12,086 nucleotides of DNA from Anaerolineales bacterium. Its GTDB lineage: Bacteria; Chloroflexota; Anaerolineae; Anaerolineales; Villigracilaceae. Below, piece by piece: positions 12,084 through 12,086 of this stretch. A program made the translations under genes and the position numbers. Each line of letters begins with the position of its first letter. Within the stretch, counting starts at the first letter, position 1. The notes below the pieces were generated by a model. It saw only the letters and a list, made by a program, of their open reading frames with translations. It was not told where the DNA came from and searched no databases. The DNA is taken from NCBI GenBank assembly GCA_017882065.1, contig JADGQD010000044.1:1-12086 (forward strand), written 5' to 3'.

Positions 12084-12086
12084 TAC

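Overview
The window looks like a chromosomal segment of a moderately high-GC bacterium, most likely Chloroflexota (Anaerolineae-like). This is an inference from overall protein flavour: GAF-rich soluble histidine kinase, zinc-ribbon threonine synthase, Rhizobium-type asparaginase, a stand-alone Flp pilin, and dispersed GTAGGGG palindromes. No marker gene proves it.

Layout. (a) 1-330: 3' part of an unrecognised membrane protein. (b) 331-1000: a gene graveyard holding a C-terminal piece of a short-chain dehydrogenase, a C-terminal piece of a TolB-like propeller protein, a perfect 16-bp-stem hairpin, four tandem 18-19 bp palindromic repeats, and a 28-bp near-copy of the ettA Walker A region. (c) 1001-1768, minus: a stand-alone EAL-domain c-di-GMP phosphodiesterase with all catalytic residues, visibly more AT-rich than its neighbours. 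(d) 2193-3863: ettA, an ABC-F ribosome-associated ATPase. (e) 3994-10096: six plus-strand genes in tight succession (threonine synthase, GAF-GAF-PAS histidine kinase, metal-ligand-depleted beta-lactamase-fold protein, asparaginase, endonuclease III-like glycosylase, 51-residue Flp pilin), closed by a strong terminator at 10101-10134. The last gene may also have its own promoter. (f) 10133-11915, minus: miaB followed by a Nudix hydrolase, separated by a GTAGGGG palindrome that supplies the miaB stop codon. (g) 11994-12080, plus: tRNA-Ser(UGA), divergent from miaB.

How the parts relate. Two signalling proteins (EAL phosphodiesterase, orphan kinase) have no partner in the window. ettA, miaB and tRNA-Ser all act in translation, and the tRNA is of the class that MiaB modifies. 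ettA, thrC and miaB have a -10-like hexamer only 6-9 nt before ATG and no Shine-Dalgarno, which suggests leaderless mRNAs. Most internal genes have Shine-Dalgarno motifs. The most unusual protein is the beta-lactamase-fold protein at 7250-8110, which has lost most metal ligands.
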